Origin: Doryteuthis pealeii | Lineage: Eukaryota; Mollusca; Cephalopoda; Myopsida; Loliginidae | Direction: 5' to 3' | NCBI GenBank assembly: GCA_023376005.1 | Contig: CM042142.1 | Location: forward strand, 49,105,051 to 49,169,050 | DNA length: 64,000 nt | Shown: positions 30,689 to 42,168 of the stretch, piece after piece | Position numbering within the stretch: position 1 is the first letter of the stretch | Layout: the number at the start of each line of letters is the position of its first letter | Notes under the pieces: model-generated | Told to the model about the DNA's origin: nothing | What the model saw: the letters and a program-made list of their open reading frames with translations, nothing else | The model's database searches: none | Translations under genes and position numbers: made by a program

Positions 30689-31076
30689 ATGAAAAAAATT
30701 GAACTATTTAAAACATTGAATCTCAGAATTGACAATTTTGTAGAAAAATAAGTAAAGTTTATTATTAATGTTTTTGGCAGCACCAGGTGTTCCATTAGTC
30801 AGTTAAGGTGTCAAAAACTATAGCTGTTAAGAAGGCATTTTTGTGCTTAGATTAAGCAAAATAAATCCTTTTACTGCTGTAGGGAGGCAAAAATAATTGT
30901 CTTCACTGGGATTGTGGGTGTGGCTTCTCATGTCATGTATCCATTGGTCACATGAGAATTCATCCACTTCAAACTTTTTATCCTTGTTTGGGATAAGATT
31001 TATCTTATTAATCTTCACTCATGGAGTGAAAAAGGATGTTTTCATTTCTGTTTGTAGAACAGAATAGACATTTTGT

Positions 31077-31816
31077 GGTTAAATCCTACTTAACAGACAT
31101 AAATTCCACTATCATATGTAACCCCACCAAAAAAAAAAATACTAAAAATCAAGGAATTAACCGAATTTAATGAAATTTTCATTATTGATATATTAATGAA
31201 TAAACAATATAATGCACCAGTTATTTTATTTGAAAACTCTTACATTTTTTCAAGTCAGAAAAACTTTGAACCACGTATCTTTTATTGAGAATTCTGAGGT
31301 ATGGGGGTTATCGTCCTTGTCTACGGGCCTCTGTTTCGAACCAACCAATCACAGGCTAGAATACTTTGGCGGCAAACCCAAAGTGGGAAATTCTTCCTTT
31401 TTCTGCTCGACCAGCATCGAAGACGGACCACAAATTGAACGTCTCTCATATCCAGCATTACGACCAGATAAGCCATAGCAGGGGCTCTGATAATTCACCC
31501 TACCTCAGGATTCAGCTAAGTTTTTTACAAATTATATACATTTGTGCAGATTAACTAAAAGTTTGCATCCTTATTGTTATATATATATATTCCGTAATAC
31601 ACATCTTTTATTCCTATTTCAAGTTGTTCATTTTATTCTTAACTCTTGACCTGTCTGTCACCATTCATGGTTAAAACTTTATACTTTGAGACGTAACACT
31701 GATTCACAAACATATGTGGTTCAAAGTTAACTGACCTGAAAAAATGTAAAAGTTTTTAAATAAAATAACTGGTGCATTATATCTTTTATTAATTCACTGT
31801 TAAGTAGGATTTAACC
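31077..31816. mobile_element. T8 long-TIR element, copy 2 with a different centre
   Basis: The left arm 31077-31280 and a shortened right arm 31690-31816 match T8 copy 1. The ends are GGTTAAATCCTACTTAACAG and TAAGTAGGATTTAACC. Between them lie about 400 bp not found in copy 1. Flanks CATTTTGT and CATCTTTT agree at 6 of 8 positions, a decayed duplication. The unique centre, with an 88-codon ORF (31212-31478), may be an insert or part of a longer parent. Confidence 0.7.
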
Positions 31817-32574
31817 CATCTTTTCTCTAACTCTGGCCTGGTACTTTATTTCACCTCACCATGGAAACCATTGAAGACAAGTATGTCATTTCACCATTTT
31901 TTTTACCTCTTCTTACACTTTGTTTGTTCATGAAACTATGGTGTTTGGGGGGTGATTTTGGATGTATATAGATATATGGGTAATTACAATAAACACACCA
32001 TAAGGTCACATATATTATTACAGAAAAATAAAAAACTCATAAATTCAACAAGTAATATGCGTATTAAAATAAATAGATTACAGTAGTCAAGAATACTGAT
32101 CCAAGTCCTGCAGACGTATGCTTTTTTAAATGTTCATGTAATTAGAGGATGAAAGAACGGGTAATGTTCAATATACAAATCAGCAGTGAAGTAACTTAGA
32201 GAGAGAGAAAGATATAGCTTGTAATACCTTCAGCAGTAGGCAAATATTGAGGAGTTAGACGATAAGGACTGGTTAAGCTTAAGTTTGTATTCTCTTCTCT
32301 TTCTTTGAAAACAACCCTTATTTATATCCTTTCTTAGGATTGAAATCGGTCTTTTTTTAAAACTCTTTATTTTAGGCACAAACGCTTTTGATTGGTTGAA
32401 AATTATCATTTTTAATATTTCTGCGCAGATACCATGCGCAAACCCTCTATTTTTGTCATTCCATTTCTGCTTTCAAAGCATTAACTTCCAGCTCAGCACA
32501 AAACAATTACATACAATTTACCTTTTGGGACTTGTTAATTTGTTAATATAATATTTCTTGAATGTTATTTCTCT

Positions 32575-32795
32575 GAATGTTTGAGATGAGGCTTGATGAT
32601 TACCATTATCTGCATTATTTGGACTATTGTCCTTATCTTCATTGTTATCTGTACAACATTTCGGCCAATATGCCCTCTGGCCTTCTTCAGGTATTTCGAG
32701 TCACACTTCCTGAGTCTGATAAGAAATACCTGAAAAAGGCCGGAGTGCATATCAGCCAAAACATTGTACAGATAACAATGAAGATGAGGACAAAT
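32575..32795. repeat. CTTCTTCAGGT palindromic repeat, complete
   Basis: TTATCTGTACAACATTTCGG, CCTTCTTCAGGTATTTC and TCACACTTCC are answered by AGAAATACCTGAAAAAGGCC and ACATTGTACAGATAACAATG. ORFs on both strands follow from the symmetry. Confidence 0.75.
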
Positions 32796-33039
32796 AATAA
32801 TATTCTTGAATGTTGTTTATATATGTGTATCAAATACCATCCATGCTTATTGTCTATATGTGTTTTTTTTTTATCTCTCCATACCGCATATTCAGTGTTA
32901 GTGCATCTCTGGATGCAGTAATACCTTATAAAAACCTAATGTTGGTTATATATCAATAACACACCATTTTTATACTGCATTTTAGAATAGATTTTGGGTA
33001 AATCACTGCTGTCTAGCCATCTAGTAAAAGTCTAGAAAG

Positions 33040-33292
33040 TAAAGTAAAGTCAATGGAGTGGCCTAATGTCAATATCAGATAGACAGCGGGGGAGTCTATC
33101 CCCTTTTCACTAAAGCTAGACCAGGGAGATTATTTTATCATCTGAAGTGAAGCGCCACACCAACTATCAGCTCCTCACTTTACCATACGGATCCCTGTGC
33201 TACTCATACACTGAGTTGGCGAGGGCCAGTATTGAAACCTTGTGATTCCTTGGTGGACGCTCTACTGACTGAGCTAAAGCAGCCCTTAAAAA
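33040..33292 (-). mobile_element. SINE-B, full length
   Basis: The minus strand reads GGGCTGCTTTAGCTCAGTC then AGTAGAGCGTCC (box A), AAGGTTTCAATACTGG (box B), GTGTATGAGTAGCACAGGG, and the body to GGCCACTCCATTGAC. It is the reference copy of SINE-B. Confidence 0.85.
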
Positions 33293-33929
33293 GTCTAGAA
33301 AAGTCTGTGCCAATTCTCAATACTTTTTGATCGGTAGGTTTTGGCAAAACACTAGACTGAGCAATGTTTCCTTGGTGCATACTGCTAGTGGAGTGGCCAT
33401 GTTTAGCTGTAAAGACAGCAAGCAAAATGGCACAATCAGGCTTAAACTTTGATCATGTGACCACAGCGGTCATTATATAATTTATAGGTAGCCTACGAAT
33501 TATACCTGTAAGTGTAGTAAAAATTCAAATTAACTGTTATAGGTGATTGACAAAGCAGTTCGCCTTCTCTGATCTGAAGGCGAGCATGAGAAAGTAACTG
33601 ATTTAGTTAGTTAGATTTTGGCCGTTAGTTAAAAGGAGCAGATGTAAGGATTGTTCACTCCTAAGATGCCAGCTTCTCACCGCACGGTTGAAGACCCTTT
33701 TGGGCTCTGGGTTTTTAAATAAAGAATAAAGAAAAATATTAAGTCTTGCTTAATTATTCCAACAAAGAAATGAGCAGACACCCAGCAGAACAAGTAAGAA
33801 CCCATATCATTTCCTCTCTCCTCTGTCCCCATAATATACCCGATATAAAATATACCCAATGTAAAGGGGTATATTACACAGTGCCAACTATAGCACACAT
33901 GTGCAGAATGCAGTGTGATAATAATAATA

Positions 33930-34280
33930 AAGATATGTTATAAGTGCCCAGCATATCTTGTTCGCCTCACACAGATGGTTTGTGTAATAGGGGGCAGGTG
34001 GTCATACAACTGTTTTCTTGTGGGGTGTTGTTTCCACATCTTGTTTAAGATTGTATGCAGCATTCTTGTACAGCTCCCATTTAGCTTATTCTCCAGGCAC
34101 TTTGTTAGGGTCCAAGTAGTGTAGTCGTACAGTAGCACTGATACAACTATGGCTTGGAAGAATTTTTGCTTTAACTTATCATTGAGATCAGATTTCAATA
34201 TCACTGAAAATCTGTTTAAAGCAGCACATGAACCCATAAGTGACATTCTTCTGTGAAAGCCATCACATGGGCATGCCAGG
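33930..34280 (-). pseudogene. Non-LTR reverse-transcriptase C-terminal fragment
   Basis: A minus-strand frame of 102 codons (33938-34246) holds FFQAIVVSVLLYDYTTWTLT, LEN-KLNG, HPTRKQLYDHLPPITQTI and RRTRYAGHL. This is the post-RT segment of a widespread animal LINE family (FFQAVAVSVLLYG-CTTWTL in intact relatives). The catalytic RT motifs lie upstream and are absent, and the expected continuation (CWRSKDELISDVLLWTP) is lost at the left edge. It has the longest open stretch among the copies, with the G-to-D change LYDY. The function is extinct here. Confidence 0.8.
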
Positions 34281-34507
34281 TGATATGTCCCGGGAAGGGA
34301 TATATTTAGTAGAAGTAGCAGAGTGGTGGGGCCATAGTAACAGAGTGGTACAATCGAGCAGGTAAGTAATAGTACTGGTGTGCGACGTCATAGTTGTAGG
34401 CATAGTAGTAGGCATTGTACCTCTACATTGCTCTGTATTTATGGCTGACACCAGCCAATCATATTACAGTGAGGGGGGATCCAGGTGTATGCATATTCAT
34501 TACATCA
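34281..34507. mobile_element. Short relative of the 28116-28657 LTR-like element
   Basis: It starts TGATATGTCCCGGGAAGGG and ends GCATATTCATTACATCA. It shares GACACCAGCCAATCATATT-like sequence with the longer copy but lacks its GC-rich middle. It lies exactly between two LINE fragments in opposite orientation. Confidence 0.5.
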
Positions 34508-34660
34508 CCAGGGTAGACCATCTAGCAAAGACTTACATAGACCAAGTCTGCACAGATATTGGATGCTTCCCAGGGGCAATGAATTAGAGGGATGGTTGGC
34601 AAGAGATTGTCATAGATATCTGTGCTGCTAGTGCAAGTGTGGATAATTTTCAACCCTCCC
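34508..34660 (+). pseudogene. LINE C-terminal tail on the opposite strand
   Basis: The plus strand reads HLAKTYIDQVCTDIGCFPGA-MN, then RDGWQEIVIDI after a stop. This is the final part (KTY-x-x-QLC-x-D-x-G, PGAM-x-DRDGWRE) of the family whose earlier part is on the minus strand at 33930-34280. The gene is thus split and inverted around 34281-34507. Confidence 0.7.
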
Positions 34661-34709
34661 TTGTAATATGTTGAGTAAAATAAAACTATACGGTTATTCA
34701 TTTATTTAT

Positions 34710-34975
34710 GGAAGCGTATGGTGTAATGGTTAAAATCATGGGAAATGGACTCATCACTCCGAGTTCAATTCCTGGATGTGGCAATTGCATTTTACTTAGC
34801 GCTAATACCCTTGGGAAAGGTATGAATCCTATTCTCCCTCCAGCTATGGATAAATAGTAGAGCAGACTGGGCTCTTTAACCTTGGTTAGGCAACTGGTCT
34901 AGGAGAAGGAAAACTCTGAATTCAAACCTGTTGAACTCTGCTTAAGAAATTGACTTTGGGTTGGTAAATATATAT
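34710..34975 (+). mobile_element. SINE-A, full length
   Basis: GAAGCGTATGGTGTAATGG (box A), CCGAGTTCAATTCCTGG (box B), body, then GGGTTGGTAAATATATATA. Confidence 0.85.
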
Positions 34976-35221
34976 ATGTTTATTTATTTACCCGATTTCA
35001 AATTTATAATTTGTTTTGAAACCAATCATCTGTCATATGTTATAAAGTATGGTGCTAATACCTACAATGTCAAAACAATGAAAAACTATAAATTTAGAAT
35101 ATATTATCAGAGGAACAATTTACATAAAATGTAAACAATTTATTTCTAAAAAGTAAAATTCATTTGTACATAAATTAGTGTTGGTTTAAAAAATCTAATA
35201 TCATTTGACATAATAATCCTC

Positions 35222-35750
35222 ATCAAGTCATGCTGACAGCACAGATTCTCACCGTCGTCTATATCAGTAGGTCCTCAACTTGGCATCCAGTATCCACACA
35301 TAGATGTTGTATGTAAGTCTTTGCTGGCTGGCCAATATTGGTGTGTCCATGTGTAGGAGTCCATAGGAGAATGTCTCTAATGAGTTTGTCCTTGCTTCTT
35401 CAGCAGTTTCCAGCATATCTTGTTTGTGTTACTTGAATGGTTTGTGTGATAGGAGGTAAGTGGACCCACAGCTGCTGTTTTGTGGAGGGGAGGGGTTTCT
35501 TCCAGGAATTGTTCAAAACAGCATGCAGCTTCCCTGTGTAGTTCACATTTAGTTTTTTCTCCAAGCCTTGCAATAAAGTCAGAGTGGTGCAACCATACAA
35601 TAGTACTGATATGGCTACAGCTTGGAAAAATTCCCACTTTATCAGATAGATCAAACGTCCATATGATCAATAACCTGTCTGTAGCAATGTGTCCTTTCTT
35701 ACACGTATATTGACATCACTTTCTGTAGATGAGATATTGCTACCAAAGTA
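35222..35750 (-). pseudogene. Non-LTR reverse-transcriptase C-terminal segment, longest copy
   Basis: The minus strand, in one frame with two TGA stops, reads YFGSNISSTESDVNIRV, (stop), FFQAVAISVLLYGCTTLTLL, GLEKKL, HLPPITQTIQV, TRYAGNC, (stop), RSKDKLIRDILLWTPTHGH, IGQPAKTYIQHLCVDTGC. The order matches the LINE family from the end of the RT domain to the ORF's end. The two stops and the lack of the palm/finger motifs and endonuclease make it non-functional. ORFs in the other frame (35377-35670) are shadows. Confidence 0.8.
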
Positions 35751-35984
35751 GGTGAAGATACATAAGCAGACATGTGTAAAAGGTAAGTTATTCAAATAAG
35801 AACAAGGTTAATTTATTCTTTAAATTGTTGCTTCATTGTCACCTAAGAAGAGATTGATTCTCTTTCAACGTGAATTACCACCAAACAGAAACAATCTAGT
35901 AACATAAACTAAGTTTATGATATGTATTAGCAGTTTAACAGAATGTCCACAATGAGGACTTATATAATTTATATTATCTCCGAG

Positions 35985-36610
35985 ACCAAAATTCAACAAA
36001 CTTTTTTACCACAGCCAATACATAAAATACTATAAGAGGTTCACAGAGTATTAACTCTGGTTCTTATAAAACATTGGGTCACTTAAAGGATAAGTACTCA
36101 ATGCGGAACACTTCGGTTAGGAAAGCGACAAACACATAGTTACGTTTATAAGATTTTATTACAACATGTATAGGGGACGAAGTTCCCCAGACTATAGAAT
36201 GCCACAAGTGTCCAAACATACACAGTAGTATTCATAGACAAAATAGGTGGAAACCACTTACTGTGAGCAGTGTCATATCTGTGGCGTCTGGCATGCACCA
36301 TAGGTGTCTGCTGGAGAGAGGTGACAAGCACGTCCAGGCTTGTTCAGTGGCATCAGAAGAAGAGGGTTCCCTTCTTGGGTTCCTGTGTCACGTGACCAAA
36401 AAGGGTCTCCAGACACAGGAGATCTACCAAAACCCTCAGACAAGGGAGTCTGCCCTTACAATACCACATTCAATACACATTCAGCGCAATCTAAAATCCA
36501 ACGAACCTTTTATCACAGCCAATACATAAAATACCACATTCAATACACATTCAGCTCAATCCAACATTCAACGAACCTTTTATCACAACCAATGCATAGA
36601 CAACACATTC
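35985..36610. repeat. ~69-bp repeat units, dispersed and tandem
   Basis: Units share TTCAACGAACCTTTTATCAC, then AGCCAATACATAAAATACC and ACATTCAATACACATTCAGC. Two and a half units are tandem at 36458-36610, with a lone diverged unit near 35985. The intervening 36150-36450 has two overlapping ORFs with no recognised domain. Confidence 0.65.
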
Positions 36611-36616
36611 ATTATG

Positions 36617-36618
<2 letters not shown>

Positions 36619-36650
<32 letters not shown>
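36619..36650. repeat. (TA)n microsatellite
   Basis: About 16 TA units. Mirror copy at 55688-55720, third copy at 63076-63114 with an interruption. Confidence 0.9.
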
Positions 36651-36654
<4 letters not shown>

Positions 36655-36659
36655 AATAA

Positions 36660-37430
36660 CATGCTGGACGCTTCATACTGATGTTATTAAGTTTATTTAA
36701 TAAATACAGTGAAAACTGTACAAAGAAAGAAATAGATAACATTCAATAAAAGATAACAACATTTCAATAGAAAAGGAAACATGCTGGTCTGTTGTTGACA
36801 GGTCTGATTATGCCTAGGTTGCCATTAGTTCTCTCAGAAACAACGCAAGGCATATATTTCTTTGTGATCACATTTTTATTAATTTCAGAATCCGAACTTT
36901 TTCAACCGTATGTGGGGCGTGAAGAAACGAACACGCAATGTCATACAAATTCTTACCGTGTCGCCTCTTTGGCCGGCAGTAGTAAAACTAAGTAGGGTTG
37001 GTATGTGGACGCTGATTCCTTTGGTCCTCTTACCAAATTTCCTGTGAGTCGCAGTGAATTTAAGGGTTCAGCAGCAACTGACAAAATGGGATTTATAAAA
37101 AATCAACTAAATTATCATAAGACTAGATATTGTGATGGTAGTTAAATTGGTAAACAAAAGATACCTATATGGAAATAAAGTATAGCTAACAGGTTAATTT
37201 AGTGACCGTTACAGCCTGAGCACTTAATCCAACTCGCTCAAATAAAAAAGGCTTATGTAAATTGACACAAACACGTGGGAGGTATGTCTCTTTAATGTTA
37301 AGCAAGGCACGAAGAGGAGTGAGGTGGAGAGAAGAGTAGCCCCGACAGCAAAGAAAGACAGAAAGAGGGAGAAAAGACAGCAGCCCCAGAAAGAATCACA
37401 GTTTGTGCGCAGTCAGTACACCAAAGACTG
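36660..37430. other. No gene recognised
   Basis: It includes 36792-36995 and 37324-37554 ORFs on the plus strand. The second is K/R/Q-rich (purine-rich DNA), and neither shows a domain. On the minus strand GACACG|GTAAGAATT near 36956 looks like a splice donor, but no exon partner is evident. Confidence 0.4.
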
Positions 37431-37436
37431 TCACTC

Positions 37437-37655
37437 AGGGATAGGCCTGCTCAGTCACTTGTGCAGATGCAGATTTTTTTTTTTTAGACACTACGCCATT
37501 GTACTTAATGGACGGAAAGGTGCCATCAACCAATATAGTTTGACTAGATATTGAATATAAAAAAAGGCATGCACAGTCACTTGCGTAGATGCAGATTATT
37601 TATTCATTTTTGGACACTACGCCATCGTCCTTAGTGGACGGTAAGGTGCCAACAA
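37437..37655. repeat. ~127-bp tandem duplication
   Basis: Two units share CAGTCACTTG, GATGCAGATT, GACACTACGCCAT, TGGACGG and AAGGTGCCA (starts near 37437 and 37564). The first contains a T run. Confidence 0.75.
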
Positions 37656-37744
37656 CGTGTAAATTTTGAAATTGGAATCAATCTGGAAAAAAAATTGGAC
37701 TACTATTAATACATACCGACATTATGCCAAGTACTGTTTGACCA

Positions 37745-38349
37745 TGTTGGGTCAGTAAAACGGTAATTCTGGGTAGACATAAGTCCAAATAGGGTTATCT
37801 TCCCTTGCTGCAGTGTTCGCCGATATGTGGCGTTAGTATTTAACCAGCAACCCGGAAATTCTGAATCCCATCCTTCTTTTCTCTCAGACCGGCGACGAGT
37901 TCACATGGTTTAGGCGCTTGACGCTTCTAACCCCTAAGTGTGTGTATGTGGGGGGGGGGGGTATGTGCCCCCCAACCAGCTACTAGTAAGTGACATTCCT
38001 TGCGACGCAAGTCCTACACCTATTTCCTTTGTAATACGTTTAAGTATCTGCATGTTTAGATATTTGCCTTGAATGTATTTCCTCCGTCGCTCACGGAATA
38101 AAATATTGTTATTATTCTACAACTTTGTCGGAATATTTTATGTATACACGTTGGGAGGTTAATCTATGCCTTCCAACTTTAATATAAGAACTTTATATCT
38201 TATAACATGTAGAGATATATAATCAACCGACTTACCAAAAAGTTACCTGCCATTATATAGCAACATTTCCTTTATATATATGGAGTGACAATTGTTTTAA
38301 CGTTTGGTTTAAAGATCGCTGATTATTTCTGGTGCGTATTCCCATTACA
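37745..38349 (+). mobile_element. LTR, 605 bp, with primer-site-like tail
   Basis: It starts TGTTGGGTCAGTAAAACGG and ends CCCATTACA, followed by TTTGGTGGTCGAACTG, a plausible degenerate primer-binding site. An AATAAA lies in GGAATAAAATATTG near 38097, followed by ACTTTGTCGGAATATTTTATG as a U5-like end. It shares CAGCTACTAGTAAGTGACATT with 40655-41090. A 13-bp G run sits near 37950. The neighbouring interior has no gag or pol ORF. Confidence 0.6.
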
Positions 38350-40654
38350 TTTGGTGGTCGAACTGAAAAGGAATTAAAGGGAAAAAAGGAAGAGACAAAA
38401 ACAAAAGGTAGTTTTAGGAATCAGGTTTTATTCATGGATCATAGCTACCTCGTGGAGAGTAAATTTCTTCCAGTCCAGTAATAGTGTCTCATCCCAGTTG
38501 GTGATGCATAGTATATAAGAAGGAATGTCTTGTTGGCAAATAACATTTGTATGTAAAGTCTTGTGACTGAGAATAAATATACCGCTTACTCGTTTAGAAA
38601 TAAGGCGCGTGGTGTAATGACTAGAGTCGTAGGAAATGGACTCGTCGACCCGAGATCAAATCCTAGACGAGGCTGTTTACATTTCCCACAGTGCTAATAC
38701 CCTTGCGAAAGGTAATCATCCCCCGACTCTCCCTCCAGCCATGGTAAATAGTAGTGTAAACTGGGCCCTTTAACTTTGGTACGGCAACCAGTCTAAGAGA
38801 AGGAAAACCTCTGAATTCAAACCTGTTAAACTCCTCTAAATAAATTGACACTGTGTCACACTTGTGCAGAGAAATAGGTTAATACATACTTGTTTCGAAA
38901 TAAATTTGTGAATAATCGAAAATAACTGTGAACTCCAGCGAAAGTCATCCAATCGGGAGGAGAGAAATTAATGTAGGTTGTTGATATCTCTTCCTCAACA
39001 GTATAAAGATAGAACAATTAACGACAAAAGTAATAACATTAACAGGTAGACTTCATTGCCTGAACAAACTTAATAGAAGAAATACAAAGCAGAATAGATA
39101 CGAGAAATGAGTGATATATAGTTTATAAGAAGTAATGTCCTGTAGGCAAATAGCCTTTTATGTGTAAAGTATTGAGGCTGAGAACTAAAGATACCACTTA
39201 CGGGTTTATAAAGTGTCTCGTGTACAATGCACGGTATACCTAAGAGAACAAAGCCCACTGTCATGTAGATAAAAGACGCAAAAGATCACTCTCCTGTATC
39301 AAGTATTCGGAATGCCCGTGTGTGTGGGGGGGGGGTACACCCCTGTGGACAGACGTGTTTAGTATGTTAGGTCGATTTTGGAACTGAAACGTCTCCCATG
39401 TGGCGAAAGTTGTAAATTAACATGAAAAATCACCACACAAAATACTTTTCTTCAAAACTTTGTGTTCATAAATTTCACTCTTTCAAAGTGTTATCACTGT
39501 TACAGATTAATTATTCGGTAAAAAAAAAGCATATCTGAGGTGTCGGTGATGATGGCGACATAATTTCAATTTGAATTCATATTTAATTCGTTTCATTTAA
39601 AATGACAACTTTTCCTGTTTTAAATACTGAAATTGCTAAATTTTCTAACCAATTTCTAGACTAAATTTTGCGAAAACGAGGATTTTTGGTGCATTTTAGT
39701 AGACTATCTTTGGTGCTATTTCCTCAAACAATGATCCATGTAAGAGATCTAAATCTTGATAGCAGTATTTACTATACCGACACACAACTTTTGCTATTTG
39801 AGAGAATTTTATATTTTTATAAAAGCGAAAGATCAACCTACCCTAGTGTTTTGCCTACTGAGGGAATAAGAGTATTTACGGGGTTCGAAGGAGCTCTTAT
39901 TTCTCCGTAGTTGTAGGCAAATTGTCGGACAAAGAAGACAAACACACAATGGAAATTTGATACATGTATTGAAAATAATATAAGAACTTGTTGCAAATTT
40001 TATTGGTATTTGCTACGAGACTTATCTGTGAGTTAAGCAGTTTGTTGTAGAAGTTGGAATGTTGATAGGACGCTTCTTCGGACGTTTCACGTTCTTCCTG
40101 GTAACCGGTTCTGTGTAAGTGAAAGTAGGGGATGCTATTTTAGAAGCTTCTCGCCTGGGTAACAGATGCTTTGCCCTTTTCAAGTAGACTATTTGGTCCT
40201 CAGCCCTCTGTAGTGTGCTATTGCGACAGCCTTGTAGTATGCTGACACAATGCCTTAGAAAGTGTGCTGTGGACAAACGCCATCGTCCAAGTCGAGGGTC
40301 TGTAGATAAGTGAGCCTTGTTTTTGGGCTAAGTGATGAGAGCGTTTATTTTTACGTCTCTCCTCCAGTAACTGCTATGCGATAAGTGAAGAAATTTGGTT
40401 TTGGTGCCGACATACGATGTTGGCTATTCGCCCTCTAGCGGCAATGGAAGATAATTCACTAGGGAATTTCCGATAGTAACGACTTCGAAGCAGACACACA
40501 AAGGAGGACAACTTCTACGAACTCAAATAAGTTATCATCAAGCATTAACTCCTTTTTTTATTCTAAGACAATTAGCGCCAAACGAAACTGTTTTTAACAA
40601 CTCTTATGGCTGGAGGGTCTATAAGGATTTGACTTTGGTGGCATTCCTTTTTTG
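38350..40654. other. Interval between two LTR-like blocks
   Basis: It contains a SINE-A, a local duplication (38505-38600 and 39105-39215 share TATAAGAAG, AATGTC, GGCAAATA and GAGAATAAA-like text) and ORFs of 60-85 codons. None shows aspartic protease, RT, RNase H, integrase or gag zinc-knuckle motifs. The minus-strand ORF at 40022-40276 is basic but unrecognised. If this is the interior of an LTR element, it is non-autonomous or decayed. Confidence 0.4.
38605..38890 (+). mobile_element. SINE-A, full length
   Basis: GGCGCGTGGTGTAATGAC (box A) and CCGAGATCAAATCC (box B). The body ends TGACACTGTGTCACAC, then AATAGGTTAATAC. This copy is slightly diverged from the 17979 copy. Confidence 0.85.
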
Positions 40655-41090
40655 GGTCAGTAAAATGGTAATTCCGATTGGACATGAGTCCAATAGGGTT
40701 GTCTCCCCTTGCTACGGTTGTTCGCCGATAGGTGGCTAGGGTATTTAGGCAGCAGTGGGACAGGCAAACACTTCATATGGTTTAGACGCTTGTGCCTCTT
40801 ACTCTTAAGGGGGGCCTTTGCCTCCCAACCAGCTATCAGTAAGTGACATTTCTTAGGACGTAAGTCCTACACCTACTTTCTTTATGCATGTTTATATATT
40901 TGTCCTGAATGTATTTCTATGTGCTCCGTATTAAAGTCTGTCTATTATTATATATAACTTTGTCGGAATATTTTATGTACACACATGTACCCACGTTGGA
41001 AGGTTACCCTGAGCATTCCAACTTATTATAAGAACTTTAAACCTTATTATACTTTAAACCTTATTATACCTTTTTATACTACCGGTCGAA
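40655..41090 (+). mobile_element. Second LTR-like block
   Basis: GGGTCAGTAAAATGGTAATTCC, GTCCAATAGGGTTGTC, TTCGCCGATAGGTGGC, CAGCTATCAGTAAGTGACATT, TAAGTCCTACACCTA and AACTTTGTCGGAATATTTTATG follow the order of 37745-38349, shortened by deletions. Same orientation, 2.3 kb apart. Its first TG is lost. Confidence 0.6.
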
Positions 41091-41174
41091 AGGACACTTA
41101 GTTGTCTAACGAAAGGACCGTGGAAAGTAAGGGCAATAATCCCAACAACCGCCACGTCTATATCTCCTCACATC

Positions 41175-41270
41175 CTACACTAACTATTCTTTTGCGTCTT
41201 ATCGATTTTTGCTTTGATATAATTGATCCTTGTGACATTATTTTATACTCCTGCCTACTGTAATTAGTCT
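41175..41270. repeat. Dispersed fragment shared with 10530-10620
   Basis: GCGTCTTATCGATTTTTGCTTT, then GATATAATTGATCCTTG, resembles GCATCTTACCAATTTTTGC and TTTGACATAATTTG near 10550. Family unknown. Confidence 0.45.
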
Positions 41271-41579
41271 TTCTTTGCTCTTTTTAGTGTATTGTTCGAG
41301 TCCTCGAATTGTCGCAACAATCCTCAATGCTAGCAAGACATCTTCCTCCTTTTCTAGATACATATAGTCTGTTTATGTTATCTCTCAGGTGTAATGCATT
41401 GTGCATCATTATCAGGTTCCTTGTCTTTTGGTCCATCTGTCAGAGCTCCTTTCTTGTCCATTTTAAGAATGGTTCAGAGTATCTTACAAGGGAGACAGCC
41501 CAAGTGTTTATTCCTTGGACGAGATTTCTGCACTAGAGCTTGGTTTTAAGAAGATTTCTTGTTTTTCTGGGGTAAGCAA

Positions 41580-41835
41580 GTAAAGTAGACGGTGTAGTCT
41601 ATTGTCGGTATCAGCCGGACAGTGAGGGAGTCTATCCCCTTTTTGCTAGCACTAGACCAGGGAGATTGCTAGCACTAGACCAGGGATATCCCCCTGGCCT
41701 AGGAAGCGACTACACTCAGTTAAGACCAGACTCGAATTGTCCAAGAGATTCTTTTGGGGGTCAGGGGACAGTCCTTTTTGTCGGACATGAGCAGAAAGTT
41801 CTTCCGGTGAAGGCCCCATGGGAGTTTTAATACCC
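41580..41835. repeat. SINE-B body piece and R4 copy 2
   Basis: GTATCAGCCGGACAGTGAGG, then GGAGTCTATCCCC, is SINE-B body (minus). CTAGCACTAGACCAGGGA is then present twice, and R4 (CCAAGAGATTCTTTTGGGG, GGACAGTCCTTTTTGTCGG) follows. Confidence 0.6.
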
Positions 41836-41904
41836 ACAAGTTTTATAAAAAAAAACTTCACATGAAATAAAGAAAGTGGCATTACTTTTTTATTCACTCC
41901 TTAA

Positions 41905-42168
41905 GACTTTTTGGACCATATGACCTTTAGGCACCCCTTTTGCGATCTCGTTTCATAAGGACATTTTTTTCATTTACACTGTCAAAATCCGGTTGTTTGT
42001 TAACAAACGATTTTTAGAGTTTTTTTAATTATAAAACTAACCCCTAACCCTAACCCCTACCCCTAACCCCTAACAAACTGCCAGATTTTGACGGTGTAAA
42101 TGAAAACAATGTCCATATGAAACCAGATCACAAAAGGAGTGCCTAAAGGTCATATGATCCGACTTTTT
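41905..42168 (+). mobile_element. ITS-MITE copy C with 8-bp duplication
   Basis: GACTTTTT occurs at 41905-41912 and 42161-42168. The element (41913-42160) has ends GGACCATATGACC and GGTCATATGATCC. The centre is CTAACCCCTAACCCTAACCCC-type telomere-like sequence. It is inserted in decayed LINE tail sequence. Confidence 0.9.

Noticed and set aside
33256..33292. Functional tRNA gene (TAGCTCAGT...GTAGAGC)
   Set aside because: Only boxes A and B are kept. Acceptor and anticodon stems do not pair, and the same head is attached to a conserved SINE body in several copies.
40022..40276. Basic 84-codon minus-strand ORF as gag-like protein
   Set aside because: No zinc knuckle or other gag motif, orientation opposite to the flanking LTRs, and its mirror is frameshifted.
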